Assembly (NCBI GenBank): GCA_023374045.1 | Contig: CM041779.1 | Coordinates: forward strand, 271,780,062 to 271,844,061 | Source of the DNA: Limonium bicolor | Taxonomy: Eukaryota; Streptophyta; Magnoliopsida; Caryophyllales; Plumbaginaceae | DNA length: 64,000 bases | Direction of reading: 5' to 3' | Shown: in pieces, positions 49,691 through 61,966 of the stretch | How the letters are laid out: the number at the start of each line of letters is the position of its first letter | How positions within the stretch are numbered: the first letter of the stretch is position 1 | Translations under genes and position numbers: made by a program | Notes under the pieces: generated by a model | Told to the model about the DNA's origin: nothing | The model's database searches: none | The model's input: only the letters and a program-made list of their open reading frames with translations

Positions 49691-52600
49691 ATCAACCTTT
49701 TTATTATGATCGATCGGTAGAATAAATAACGAATTCATGTGTTTGACTGGTTCTATGAGACGCTTTTTTATAATGGATTTTATAATTTTGGAAAAAGAAA
49801 AATATTAAGCGATTCTTAATTAGTTCTTGTGCCCGATTCATGAGCTTTAAAGTTTAACACTGAATTAGTTGTAGACGTACGCAGCATGTGTTGCCAACGT
49901 GTATTGTATGACGCGGTGACGGCTGTTTGAACCAAACTTTCCTCGTTTATTCGGCGATTCATCCTTCTACTTCTTCACATTGTTTGTCTCGTGATGACAA
50001 AAAATGTAATTAGTAGCAACATGTTTTCACGTGGCTGGCTAGCTGGGTCTGATAACCCCACTTTAGTTCCACTATTAATACATAGCATAGCAGTAGGGCC
50101 GGATCGATCGAAGGGGAAATCAACGGAAAAATGCATTTGATAGCTGGCGATTTACAATTGGCTCATGTTGCACGAGCACTTGAGTAAATTATGGATATCT
50201 TAGGATCATGTTACTGGAACATGACAAAAACATTAATCAAAAGGAAAAACTTACATTATTGAATCGTACAGCCAGTTCACAGTTGTGATGTGAGGGGGGT
50301 CATTTGCCTTTTGCGGCCGAACAGAAACAAAAACAGCAAATATAAGCGACAATCGAAGTAACTGCTAGCAGGAAGCATCCACCGCGTCGCGCCTCCATCG
50401 TCAAATGTTACCCACTGTTACTCCATGTCATATCCAGATATTACTGATAGATAAACTAGCGCGATCGATTTGTTGACTGCATTGGAGAAATTATCAATGT
50501 ACACCTATTAGGCATGTGCCTGTGTGTCATTAATTGATGCCAAACAAGAAACAGCCCCTCTTTTTGTTTTTTTTGCCAAGCGTCTATAGACCCATCATCA
50601 TAAGTAAACAATAATGAGAATGCGCGCGATAATTGTTACCATCCTAAATAATTGTTCGAGAATACCCATATTACTTTAATGACATGAGAAACCTAGCTAC
50701 TAACTCTATTACAAATTTCCGTTTTATATTTTTTAAGACTTAAATGGGGAGTCACTAGCTAGTGGTCCACTTTTATAAGATTCCATTTGACTCGGCAGCT
50801 ATACGATCGACCCTTCATCAAATCAGACTCTACCTTTGACTCACTCAGTTAGGTGCTACTCCATATCTGATCTTATATCTACCTGAGCACTTGATAAAAC
50901 TAAGCAACAAAGCCAGTAATGCGGTTGGCTTTTATATTGATAGAGCCCAGTTTTGAGCTTATCGCGCTTTCAATTGTCTTGGATCAAGTCAAGATATCTC
51001 TTGCTCTTGCCTAGTAAATAAAAATATAAAATACTTTAAAGAACTTTGCTCTATATTTATTGCCAAAAACGTTTCAAGCATTAGATATTGTTCAAGTATA
51101 AGAAATTATCGTTTGAAATGTACATGTCAGAATTTCATAAAGAGAATTCAATAATCAACATCACATACAAATTTATTTCAAACTCTAAACCTTAAACAAT
51201 GTTTGATGATAATACATGAATAAGCACCCAAAGTAATACAAAGCTTAATATCTTATCTATTACATACATAGATATTATGATAAAATCACATCGCTAGTAA
51301 TTTTTTCTAACTTTCAGAAGTATTATATGGCAAAAGTCTTTAAAAAGTACTATTAATTAATTATATGGTAATTAGTCTTCCCACCCACATGCATCTCAAC
51401 TGAAATCTCACTTCACAAACCCCTAATATATTCTTAAAGAAAGAAAGATCAACGTAGAATTAAGGATGATGCACGCCACCTAATTAAAGTGCTTTCAACT
51501 TAATATCCTCACTCATTCACTTGTATACGTTAATTAGTCAACTATATTGCATTTGCAATTGCATGCGTCATAAAAACGAATCCTGAATAGTTCCAAACCC
51601 GCATATACCTTATGTATAAGCAGGCCTGGATGCATAAGTACTAGTATTAAAATCTTTGTTAATTCCCTTTAAATAACCTGACGTGAACGGTGGGTAGATC
51701 CAAAGCATGTTTATTATATTTGTGTCATATTTAATTAACTCGGATAAAAATAATCAAGAATTACACTGAGAATTAATGCCGTCCTCAAACTAGACAGTTA
51801 ATTAATCAATTTTTTTTTTTTTTGCCAAAAAATCAACATCTCTATAAACCATATAATATGGGTTTTATAAAAACAATGACTTATAATAACGAAATAAGTG
51901 GGTCGACCACATATGCTGAGTATACACAACCTCCTCTACACTCGAAATACCCTACAATACAAACACCAATTATACAAATGATTAGAAAAAAAACTCGATC
52001 TATAACTGTTTTGAATTTTTTTTTTAATTATTTTGTGAGCAATTAAACTATTTAGCGGAACAAAACATAGGGACCAGCCATATAAAAATATTATTATAAC
52101 CTCTCCTCCTACATTTTATTTCATATATGAACAAGAACTTAATTAAGCAAATGCATCTTCTTTCCTCGGTCATCATCCCTGTGCGGCGGTGCATGTTGTA
52201 TTTACCCTTCATAAACAAACCACTAGAATCATAAGCTGTTGTCCTAGTGCTTAGCTAAGCCATTTTTGCAGTACACGATTTCAGTGCATACCAGAGCAAA
52301 AAGGAATCTAGTCAAAAATAAAAAGAAAAGTAAAAGATAAAAAGTGACGACAGCGAATAGAAACCTCGGACCCAACTTCGTCATTAATCCCCGATTATTG
52401 TATTAAACTGCTTAGCGGTTAATGTTTTTTTTAAAAAGCTTAGCGGTTAATGTTAATGCTAATTAGTGCAGTGCAGTTATGGGCTATGTCGCTATGTCGG
52501 AATTCCTGTTAATATGACAAAAATGTTTTTTTTTTTTTGAATTAAAATATGACAAAAATGTTGTATAGACGAAAACTGTCCGAAAGTGGCAAATTGCTCG

Positions 52601-53067
52601 CCTGTTTTTGTAGAGATGGAGAATAACCCAACAGAAAAATCAAGATATCTTTTTACAAAGAAAATCAACAAGTAAATTTACTCATAAAATGACAAGTCGA
52701 ACTAACGGTCAGAATATTCCGCATTACTTTTCCTAGAAATGAGACGCGGGAGTCCAATGGCAATGGATGCACCTGTAAATAAGAGACTCCATCAAATAGC
52801 CCTGTATTTTGTTCTCACAGAATTATTAACTCTCTACCGATGTAATAAAATATACTACCATTGTAATTGTTTTTAAAAATATATACCATTGTAGTACCGC
52901 AACATAAAGAGACTGAAATGCCAGCTAACCTCCGTATATTTTAATATTCCCCAAATGTATACTCAAAGGGAAAAAAATATTTCAAAGCTAAAAAACTTCA
53001 GAAAAAAGTGGAATACATTGATAGATACACTCAAAGGAAGAAAGCGACAACTGCTCATTAGTCATTA
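49691..53067. other. Intergenic region, nothing recognised
   Basis: AT-rich with poly-A/T runs, for example near 49680, 51812, 52015 and 52530. No repeat boundary, RNA gene or convincing ORF seen. Confidence 0.6.
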
Positions 53068-53076
53068 TTGTATTCA
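53068..53076. repeat. Possible 9-bp target duplication (left), degenerate
   Basis: TTGTATTCA here against TTCTATTTA at 53487-53495: 7 of 9 match. Confidence 0.45.
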
Positions 53077-53486
53077 GGGAAAATTACTATATACCCCCGT
53101 TTTTTTCATAATTCATAATATATCCCTGTTTTTTTTTTGTAATGTAACTTTAAACATGCTTAAATGTTGTCCAAAATTGCTGAAACTTTATACGGACGAT
53201 GCTAAAGTGTTATATTTTGTCTAATATCAAATATGAAGTTTTTTAAGCTCACATGTGACCTGTGGGACCCAATGAATATGACACATGTTCATTGGGTCCC
53301 ACATATCACATGTGAGCTTAAAAACTTCAAATTTGGAATTGAACCAAAATATAACACTTTAGCATTGTCCATGTTAAGTTTCATCAATTTTGAACAACAT
53401 TTAAACATGTTTAAAGTTGAATTACAAAAAACACAAGAACATATTGTGAATTATGAAAGAAAACAACATATATCGTCAATTTTACC
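53077..53486. mobile_element. Foldback MITE, 410 bp, next to the transporter gene promoter
   Basis: Ends GGGAAAATTA and CAATTTTACC with long, imperfect inverted arms. The centre has GTGGGACCCAATGA and TTCATTGGGTCCCAC separated by about a dozen bases. The arms share sequence (GACGATGCTAAAGTGTTATATTTTG) with the complete element at 61967-62515 and with 8117-8850 (that shared stretch is about 25 nt, quoted as GACGATGCTAAAG then TGTTATATTTTG). Mutator-like by end sequence and 9-bp duplication length. Confidence 0.8.
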
Positions 53487-53489
53487 TTC

Positions 53490-53498
53490 TATTTAATA
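53490..53498 (+). promoter_or_regulatory. Candidate TATA element for the transporter gene
   Basis: TATTTAATA lies at the right edge of the MITE, within its presumed target duplication. It is about 30 nt upstream of the start of a C/T-rich stretch that could be the transcription start region. AT-rich matches are common, so weak on its own. Confidence 0.3.
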
Positions 53499-53519
53499 AT
53501 CTTTCTTTAAGAAACACAC

Positions 53520-53808
53520 AAAGTACTCCCTCCCCATCTTCTTTCTTCCCATTGCTTTAATGCCCGATTCCGATCTTCTCCGTTTCCTGTAAGTCTCTCA
53601 GTTGGAGATCGGAATTCCCCAATTAATATTCCTTACCTCCATCTAGTAAGCAAAGCCCGCGAACGCTTTCTTGCCTACTCAAGAGCGCGCTCTCGCTCAC
53701 TCTTGTTCTCCTCTCATTTTCACCTCCATTTCCTCCCTCTTCCAAATTAACGTTCCTTTCGCGAGGCAGGCACTGTGCTTCTGGTGTGCGGTTCCGCGTT
53801 TTCCTGAG
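53520..53808 (+). other. Putative first (non-coding) exon of the transporter gene
   Basis: C/T-rich leader-like sequence ending at CCTGAG|GTGAGA, a good donor. The acceptor would be TTTTGCAG at 54631-54638. The start is estimated from the TATA candidate; another possible donor (CCTGTAAGTC) lies at about 53589. RNA data would decide. Confidence 0.45.
53560..53592 (+). other. Candidate 10-codon upstream ORF
   Basis: ATG CCC GAT ... CTG TAA encodes MPDSDLLRFL. It is in the mature leader only if transcription starts upstream of 53560; if so it could lower translation of the main frame. Confidence 0.3.
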
Positions 53809-54638
53809 GTGAGATTCTTGCTTCCCTTCCATTCCGTGCTTGCTTGCCAACAGCGTTTTTGTTTCTCATGAACTGACCGCGATCGTTGCCTCATTCCCGC
53901 TTTCAGAGATTTCACAAGCTGTTTACTCAAATCCTTACTTAATTTCTCTTCTTTCTTCTCTCTGTCGTCTTTGATTTTCCGTTTATTTGACCGTACAATT
54001 CCTCACACTGGAAGAATTTTCAATTTAACCTCGTTTGACGTCAATGCGGCAATAGTACGAACTCTTTTTTAGACTAGTCATACATTTTACCTTTCTGACG
54101 TTACATGTTAGTGTTCGTTGCAGCTGCGATCACTTTTCTAAACTTTCCTCTGTGTGCATTTGATTGAGCTAGGAATTAAGAGCTCGGATCACACACCGAA
54201 TTACTTTTTCAGCAACAAGTGAATGATGAATTTGTGATTATTGTTGTTAATTTCATCTCCGTCGGTTAATTTCCCTTGCTGCTTCAGCTTGGATCCTCTT
54301 TCATCAGATTCCTTTTGTAACGGATCTGAGATCTGATGCTCACCTCTTTACTATCATGTTTCCTCATGCTCATTGTAATCAAAGTTCTAGCTGCTTCATT
54401 CAAGTTTTGAGTAGATCTGCTTCATGTTGTTTCACTTGCATGCGTGTTTGACTATACATAACTATCTGTTTGCCATTCTCACGAATCCTGTTGTACTAGT
54501 ACGAAAAATGTACGCGCTTCTAAGTCGAATCTGCACTTTATAAGAATCTATAATGAACTTGAGAAACCAGAGATGCTACTCTAAGCTGCTCAAATCAATG
54601 GTCTGATGATGCTTTTTATATTACTATCTGTTTTGCAG
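53809..54638 (+). other. Probable 5' UTR intron
   Basis: GT at 53809, AG at 54637-54638 after a pyrimidine tract; about 830 nt and T-rich. The leader exon after it (54639-54787) has no ATG before the start codon and contains a short CCAACA/CCTACA hexamer run. Long leader introns are common in plant housekeeping genes and can raise expression. Confidence 0.5.
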
Positions 54639-54787
54639 ATAGGACTTAGGCCAACACCAACACCTACACCTACATCTACACCTGTGCTGCCATCCGAGTC
54701 TGCAGATCTACTCGTGTTCTACCTTTCATTTCAAAAGCTTCTGTTCGTGAAGGGCCTCTGTGAGTTCTTCTCACCAATAAGTAAAAG

Positions 54788-57403
54788 ATGTCTTCACAAG
54801 GCAAGGATGAAAACAAGGCAGTTAAAGATACGGGGGCTTGGGCTTTCAATATTGTCACTTCCGTTGGGATCATCATGGTCAACAAAGCCTTGATGACTAG
54901 ATTTGGTTTCACATTCGGTAAGTTTTGTTTGTGTTTCGTGACGTTCCCTTTTGTTTTCAATACACGTGTCTGTCCCCAGAACAATATATCAGCTAGGTAT
55001 ATATTTTTTCGTTAGAACCATTATTGTGATCTCAAGTGTATAGATCAATCCCCTTCAGTCTATAAGGCTTGGTTGTTTTAAACTTATCAAGAGCCCTTGC
55101 CTATCAGTAGATGGTCCCTTTTCTATGAATCCTCATCTCAAATGAACCATTTCTCCACATCCTCTTGAGAAGTTGTAACTGAAGTCCTTTTTATCTACTC
55201 CAACATATTTAATTATTATCTTAAACCTCTTGCAAAGACTTTTTCCTTTAATTTAAGTTTCCTGTTTCCAGATACATTCCTGCTCTCTGATCTGATCTAT
55301 AACTAGGTAGGTTTCCTGATTGCCTTGTACTAAATCTGTTGGTACATCTTGCTTTGCTGCAGCTACAACACTAACCGGTCTGCATTTTCTGGCTACAACT
55401 ATGATGACATCTGTTCTGAAGTGGCTAGGATACATCCAACCCACTCATCTTCCTGCAGTTGAGGTTCTGAAGTTCATTATGTTTGCTAACTTCTCCATTG
55501 TTGGCATGAATGTGAGTTTGATGTGGAACTCTGTGGGATTTTATCAGGTCAGTGCCAGTCAGTAAAAATGCAACTTGTTAAAGACATACTGTACTACTAT
55601 GTATCAGTTGTTAGTAACATCCATCACTGTCTGTTTTCTTTGTTTCAGATTGCAAAGCTTAGCATGATTCCAGTGTCTTGTTTCTTGGAAGTTGTCCTCG
55701 ATAAAATGCAATACTCCAGAGATACTAAGCTTAGCATCTTATTAGTTCTTGCTGGCGTTGCAGTATGCACTGTCACTGATGTCAGTGTCAATTTCAAGGG
55801 TTTCGTAGCTGCCTTTGTCGCTGTTTGGAGCACTGCCATGCAACAATACGTAAGTCCGCCTTTACTAATCCCCGTTCACCACTGTGGCTGAAGCGTCGGT
55901 GTGATAATGTCACATCTGGCTTGGCATTTCGTTTCAGCAAATTTATCATTTTTTATTTGTTTTAATCGCCATGCTTCCTATATATATAGTACTACTTTTT
56001 CTCTCATTGTGGAAGGATCTGCTCTCCTTTCCCCATCTGAATGCTATTAAATAGCAGCGGTTCATTTCGCACATAGTTAGTATTCTATATATACCCTATG
56101 TTTCAATCCTGACCTCTCGAAGCTGCTGTTTGGTCTATAAAGTGTTCTTTTTTAAACAATTTTTTGTTTTCTTCTTTTTTTCTTGTGCAGTATGTACATC
56201 ATCTACAGAAGAAGTATGCGCTTGGATCATTCAACCTTTTGGGGCATACTGCTCCTATGCAAGCTACATCCTTGCTTGTAGTAGGGCCATTCATGGACCT
56301 TTGGCTCACTGACAGAAGAGTTTATGAGTTTGATTACACTTTTATGTCAGTTGTGAGTATCTGATCTTAGATTTTATTTCCATCTCAGGCTTGCTGTTAA
56401 TTTGCAATTTTTTGATGGAGTTCTGGGTCAAAGCATCTTGAATCTTACAATCGGGTCATATTCAATCTTTGTGGCTTATTCCTTTTTCTTCCTTCCTCTC
56501 TGATCATGACTGTGGCTAACTGAATTAAACAATGGATAACGTAATGATGGATGCAGGAGTCCTGTTTAAATTTTATCCATTTGTATGAGATAACTTTGTT
56601 CTATAACAGATCCAAGAACGTGTTCGCTAACTAGAAGGTCTTCTTCTTTGTGACAGAAGCATCTTCACTCTGTACTTTTGTTGTGGATAAGTTTATCAAT
56701 TTCTAAGCCTTTTGGATGCTAACGTCTGGAGTTGATTTGAAAACTGAAAGTCATAGCTCTTTGACTCGCCTCTGCAGCTCTGCTAGATGTTTTGTTTTCT
56801 GAAATATTAAAGATTGAAACTCGGGAAGAATGAGGTGCTATGTATTGTAATGGTTCTATTTCCTGGGCGAGCAATATGAAAACACCCTTATCGTTTGTTA
56901 TGTCAGTCAGTCATGCGTGGATTGTAGAGTCTACATGCATGTTAGGTTAAAGTTATTTAAACTTTACACTTCCTCAATCTATCACTCGCATATGCATGCT
57001 TCATGTAAAAATCTAACGTTTACTCCCCTGGTTTTTTCTGCAGTTCTTCATATTCCTGTCATGCATGATTGCCATAGGGACCAACCTGAGTCAGTTTATC
57101 TGCATAGGTAGATTCTCAGCGGTTTCCTTCCAAGTCCTTGGTCACATGAAGACAATTCTAGTCTTGGTCCTCGGATTCCTCTTCTTTGGCAAAGAGGGTC
57201 TTAACCTGCATGTTGTAGCCGGGATGAGCATAGCTATCATGGGCATGATGTGGTACGGGAACGCATCATCAAAACCAGGAGGGAAAGAGAGCAGAGCTCC
57301 ACCTCAGCCGCTTCCCACCTCAGATAGTAAGTCTGTTATCCCTCTTGGTGAGAGTGAGAAGTCGAAGTTGCTTGATCCCTTTGTGTCTGATGAGAAGGTC
57401 TAA
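54788..57403 (+). CDS. URGT: UDP-rhamnose/UDP-galactose transporter, URGT5/6-like
   Basis: Golgi membrane nucleotide-sugar transporter of the TPT/NST family, KT group. Arabidopsis URGT proteins carry UDP-rhamnose and UDP-galactose into the Golgi lumen in exchange for a nucleotide monophosphate, supplying pectin (RG-I) and galactan synthesis. Coding exons: 54788-54917, 55363-55547, 55649-55849, 56191-56352, 57044-57403. All four introns are GT-AG and the frame stays open, giving 345 aa. About ten membrane spans run from residues 15 to 298. Motifs: GAWAFN and [11 protein letters not shown] (16-35), [10 protein letters not shown] (43-52), [11 protein letters not shown] (106-116), TVTDVSVN (146-153), [18 protein letters not shown] (246-263, with the KT pair). 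The hydrophilic tail 299-345 ends [38 protein letters not shown] and the [12 protein letters not shown] tail favour the URGT5/6 branch over URGT1-4. The start is the first ATG after the leader acceptor (AAAGATGTC). Intact, no frameshifts. The exact substrate is inferred from family. Confidence 0.93.
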
Positions 57404-57835
57404 TAGCTGTGCAGCCAATACTTCATTCAACATTGTTACAGATAGAGTAATACAAGGACGGTAAAACTTCATTAGGAGGATCCGAGTATACCTGCTGGGT
57501 GGAAATAGTGCTATGAAAGTTGTTTGTTGATTTTTATTATTTTCTATTTCACCCCATATCTCTCTCTGTCTTTATTTGCTTGCAATGTGCAGCTTTTGGT
57601 CTTACCTTGTTGAATTTGATCATTTGATGTCATACACTAATTCATTAGTATAATGGCAAACGGGAAAGAGAGCAAAGGAAAGACAAGGGCTCATGTTACT
57701 CGTCATTATTTTAATGCTACTTAAGTGTTTCTGTTCACCGAGCTCCCTCTCTAATGCCATGCTGTTTGTCGTACTCGTACCTGTTATGCTCACGAACCAT
57801 GAAGTAGTGTCGGACCTGTCGGCCGTATTAGGCGT
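57404..57835 (+). other. 3' UTR and downstream flank of the transporter gene
   Basis: Stop TAA at 57401-57403 is followed by T-rich sequence without a clear AATAAA. Weak candidates are AATACA near 57450 and TATAAT near 57650, so the poly(A) site is uncertain. No further gene before the repeat nest at about 57890. Confidence 0.5.
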
Positions 57836-57889
57836 TTTCGGGCGCCACCTTCTAAGGTGGTGTATTTTCTTATTTTTGTTTTTTATGAA

Positions 57890-58978
57890 TTTTTTAAACT
57901 GTTGTAGTTTGTTTAGATATAAGTTGAAATAATATAAATTTTATAACTTTATTTATCATAGTTCAAGCTCTTTAAAATAAGACTCAACATGAATATGTTT
58001 TGATGAGTTTAAATTTTCATATTTTTTATATGTACATATGTTCATTGCGAATCTTAAGTTTAAGAAAAGTGAATAAAAAATTGTTAAAAATGAATCAAAG
58101 ATTTTTAAAAAGTAAATTAGAGGTTGTTAAACCCTAAACCCTGTACTACAAAATTTAAAAATACTTTTGACGTTTTTAGCTAGCTTTCCTATAGTGGTTT
58201 TTAGGGTGTCTAAGGGTAGGGTAATCTTTTTGGGATTAGTTCTACACTTTATATTATTGTTGTTGACTCGACAGATTTTTAGGGTGTGTGGTTCCCTAAA
58301 TCCTGGACTACAAACCCTAAAAATGTCTTCAACGTTTTTAGCTATGCTAGGGTGATTTTTTTAGTGTTTAGGGGTAGGTAATCTTTTTTGTATTAGTTCT
58401 ATACATTATATTGTTGTCACTAACTCCATAATATTTTAAGTTTGTAGTGCATGGTTTATGGTTTTAGTTTTCCTAGGGTGGTTTTTTTGATGTTTGAGGG
58501 GTAGGTTAATCTTTTTTACATTAGTTCTATACTTTATATTTTTGTCACTGACTCGACAGTTTTTTGGGGTTTGTGGTTTAGAGACTCTAAACTTTACACT
58601 ACAAACCCTAAAACGCCTTTGACGTTTTTAGCTTTCCTAGGGTGGCTTTTTTGGTGTTTAGGGGTAGGTAATCTTGTTTACATTAATTCTATACTTTATA
58701 TTGTCGGCACTGACTCGACAGTTTTTAAGAAAAGTAAATCTTAAAGAATAAGAATTTTGTTAATGTTTAAGGTTCATTTCATTATTAAATAAGATTCATT
58801 TTGTTAATGAATAAGATTCACTTCAAAAATATGTAATATATACTAATTTTTAAAACATAAAATTTTAAGTTTATCAAAATATATCCATGATACATATTGT
58901 TTTGAAGAGTACAAATTATGATGAACAAATGTATAATTTGTTTTATTTTTACACTTATATTTTGTGAGATAACGTTTT
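57890..58978. mobile_element. TIR element family G, copy 1
   Basis: The left arm (GATATAAGT...CAAGCTCTTTAAAATAAGAC...GAATATGTTTTGATGA) is the inverted counterpart of the right arm (CAAAATATATCCATGATACA...TTTTGAAGAG...TTACACTTATATTTTG). Between them are four tandem repeat units. The same arms occur at 59303-61432 and 61838-63795. No transposase; superfamily not determined. Confidence 0.65.
58128..58722. repeat. Tandem repeats of about 130-165 bp, four units
   Basis: Each unit has CTACAAACCCTAAAA-type sequence, then GACGTTTTTAGCTTTCCTAG, GGGGTAGG-TAATCTTTTT, then TTCTATACTTTATATTGT and ACTGACTCGACAG. Further units lie at 63150-63560. AAACCCTAAACCCT segments resemble plant telomere repeat but are part of the unit. 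Confidence 0.8.
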
Positions 58979-59828
58979 GAAAAAAAAATTATTTCTCAGT
59001 CCTGCTAGCTCAACTCTGGTGTGTGCAGACCGGCGTGTTTTTTCTCTTTCTTTTTTTATTTTTTCTCATTTGTTTTCTTAATTTTAAATGGGCCAGTAAT
59101 ATACTGACATGTGTCACTCAAACCATACAAAAAGGTTGAGGTCTCCATTGTGCCGTATTATTTGTTCCCTTTTACCGAGATTCCAGCGTGCAGCGTGCCC
59201 GTACATAATATCATGTAGTCTAGTGATTTGGTAGTCCCAGTCAGCAGTTGACTGGACTACTTTTTGCTGATTTTGCTGTCTTTTTATTATATTCACTTTA
59301 AATGGTTGTACCTTTTAATATATAGGTCCAAAATAAAAAAAATATATCACTGTTCACCTAAATTCAAGCTCTTCAAATAAGACCAGTCATGGATATGTTT
59401 TGACAACTTTGAAAAAAAAATATTTTTACATGTGTATGATGATACACTAAAATGATAATATGATTCATTAATTTTGATATTATGATTCATTAAAATTGAT
59501 ATTATCATTCATTAACTAATAAGTGAAGAATTAGATTAAAAATTTTGGAACCAATTAAAAATCATTATTGTTTTGTAGTGTATTATTATTGTTGTATCGT
59601 GTATATTAAACCTTATATGGTCAATCATGTATTTTTCATACATACCAAATATTGTTTTATATTGCATTATTTGATTTCTATATGTTTGCGATGATACACT
59701 AAAATGAAGATATGATTCATTAATTTTGATGTTATGATTCATTAAAACTGATATTATGATTCATTAACTAACAAGTGGTGAATTGGATAACAAACTTTGA
59801 AACTAATAATGAATCATTATTGTAATGC

Positions 59829-59886
<58 letters not shown>
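59829..59886. repeat. (TTA)n microsatellite
   Basis: About 19 uninterrupted TTA units. Confidence 0.97.
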
Positions 59887-60085
59887 TTGTGGTGTATTAT
59901 TATTATTATTTATATAATGTATTTTAAGTCTTATATAGTGAATCATATATTTTTTTAACGTACCGATTTTAAAACAGATAATTAATCATTATTGTTTTGT
60001 AGTGTATTATTATTGTTATATGGTGTAATTTAAATTGTATATGATGAATCAAGTATGGTTGATATGTATAGATATATACATATAA

Positions 60086-60094
60086 AAAATTTAA
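60086..60094. repeat. 9-bp target duplication AAAATTTAA (left)
   Basis: Exact match with 61306-61314, though of low complexity. Confidence 0.75.
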
Positions 60095-61305
60095 GGGAAA
60101 TTTCATGAAATGCTACTATATTTTTGGCTAATTCATGGAATGCCACTAAAAAAAGAAAGTCACGAAATACCACTATATTTTCTGAAAAGTACATGAAATG
60201 CCACTATAGATAGAAAAAAGACAAAAATACCCCTACTAGTTAACAAAGTACTTTTAAAGTTCATAAAATGCCCCTAAGTGTTGAAAATTAATAAAAATTA
60301 GTATCAAAATACAATAAAATAAAAATATAAAAAATTATAAAAAATTATAAAAAAATTATAAAAAATTATAAAAACTTATAAAAATTTATAAAAATATAAA
60401 AAAATTTAAAAATTTAAAAATTATAAAAAAAACTATAAAAATTTTAAAAAAAATTGAAAAAATTAAAAAAATTGAAAAAAATAAAAAACTAAAAAATTAA
60501 AAAATTAAAAATTGAAAAAATTAAATATCATTAAATATTAAATGTATATAGCGTATAGCTCTGTAATGGACTAATTAACAATCATGGTAGCCTGTATATT
60601 ATATTGCACTAGTAGTAGTATATCATTCATCTGCAATCACAACAGCAATATACCTCCACGTTCACGTTTTTAAAAGCCAAATTTCATCGTTTTCTGTCAA
60701 GACAATTTATCTTCTTCTTTTTAGTATTTTGATCAGCTGGATGATATAATACACAATTTTACAACGGATGCTTCGCATTCTAATGTCTAAAATGAGCTTT
60801 ACCGAAAGATAAAAAAATGTCTAAAAGGAGGATACATTGCAATAACAAATCTATATACCCAAACCGGCCGCCTGATTAATTATATAGGACAATCATATGT
60901 CCATTTTTTTAATATACATATACATACGTAATTTTTAAATTTTTAAATTTTTTTAATTTTTAATTTTTGTCAATTTTTGTCAATTTTTTGATTTTTTTAT
61001 AATTTTTTATAGTTTTTTTATAATTTTTTACATTTTTTAATTTTTTATAATGTTTTATAATTTTTATAATTTTTTATATTTTAATTGTATTTTGATATTA
61101 ATTTTTATTAATTTTCAACACTTAGGGGCATTTTATGAACTTTAAAAGTACTTTGTTAACTAGTAGGGGTATTTTTGTCTTTTTTCTATCTATAGTGGTA
61201 TTTCATGTACTTTTCAGAAAATATAGTGGCATTTCGTGACTTTCTTTTTTTTAGTGGCATTTCATGAATTAGCCAAAAATATAGTGGCATTTCATGAAAT
61301 TTCCC
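60095..61305. mobile_element. Complete Mutator-like non-autonomous element, 1211 bp
   Basis: Terminal inverted repeats of about 210 bp start GGGAAATTTCATGAAATG and end CATTTCATGAAATTTCCC, flanked by a perfect 9-bp duplication, the Mutator superfamily length. The interior is runs of A/T (AAAAATTATAAAAA and complement), which extend the foldback further. No transposase frame. Related copy at 45546-47230. Confidence 0.88.
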
Positions 61306-61314
61306 AAAATTTAA
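61306..61314. repeat. 9-bp target duplication AAAATTTAA (right)
   Basis: Partner of 60086-60094. Confidence 0.75.
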
Positions 61315-61432
61315 AATTTAAAAGTTGTCAAAACATATCCTTGTTTGGTTTTGTTTTGAAGAGCTTGAATTTAGATGAACAATTATGTATTTTTTTTCAT
61401 TTTGGACTTATATTTTAAAAGTTATAACCAAT

Positions 61433-61837
61433 TGAAGTTAATATAACCAAAAGACAGTCTATACAATAAAACAATCTAATCAGCAGCTGACTAAACTAGA
61501 CTGACAAGTTGACAGGACTCCACCAAATTGAACGTGGGCAAGCCGCACTGCCTAGTATATTTGATTGTCACCATCATAACTACTACTAATACAATACAAA
61601 TCTACAGATAGGAGAAACCAAAATATAAACACAATACACGTAACAGTCCTGCAATAAATCATTGATGATAGCTCCTCACAGCTACTACTAATTTTATTAT
61701 TACCCCTCAGAAAAATAGGGTAATCTTACTATTAAAATTCGGGAATTTAGTCGTCAGGTTGTAATATGGTGATGGACTTTTAATCTTTTGTCACTTATTT
61801 TGTCATTTTATGTTTTATACTTTTATAAAAAAATTTA
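61433..61837. other. Intergenic sequence between repeats, no gene
   Basis: I see no ORF, RNA gene or repeat boundary in this stretch. Confidence 0.5.
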
Positions 61838-61957
61838 AAATATTGTAGTTTATTAAATATAAGTCCAAATAACATAAATTTTATACCATTATTCATCATA
61901 ATTCGATCTCTTCAAAATAAGGCCAACACATGAATATGTTTTGATAAATTTTTATTT

Positions 61958-61966
61958 TTTATTTTT
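61958..61966. repeat. 9-bp target duplication (left), one mismatch
   Basis: TTTATTTTT against TTTATTTCT at 62516-62524. Confidence 0.65.

Larger units (their letters stand above)
59303..61432. mobile_element. TIR element family G, copy 2, host of a Mutator-like insertion
   Basis: The left arm at 59303-59420 (GGTTGTACCTTTTAATATA ... CAAGCTCTTCAAATAAGACC) pairs with the right arm at 61315-61432 (GTCAAAACATATCC ... TTTTAAAAGTTATAACC). Inside are repeated TGATATTATGATTCATTAA segments, an ATT microsatellite and the 60095-61305 element. No coding capacity. Confidence 0.6.

Noticed and set aside
54676..54984. 102-aa minus-strand ORF over the transporter first exon
   Set aside because: Shadow of the real coding exon on the opposite strand.
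54788..57403. UDP-xylose transporter (UXT) identity
   Set aside because: Considered first because of the shared TPT/KT fold, but motifs such as [21 protein letters not shown] and [18 protein letters not shown] fit the URGT branch better.
58128..58330. Telomere-like AAACCCTAAACCCT
   Set aside because: Part of a longer tandem unit, with too few perfect heptamers.
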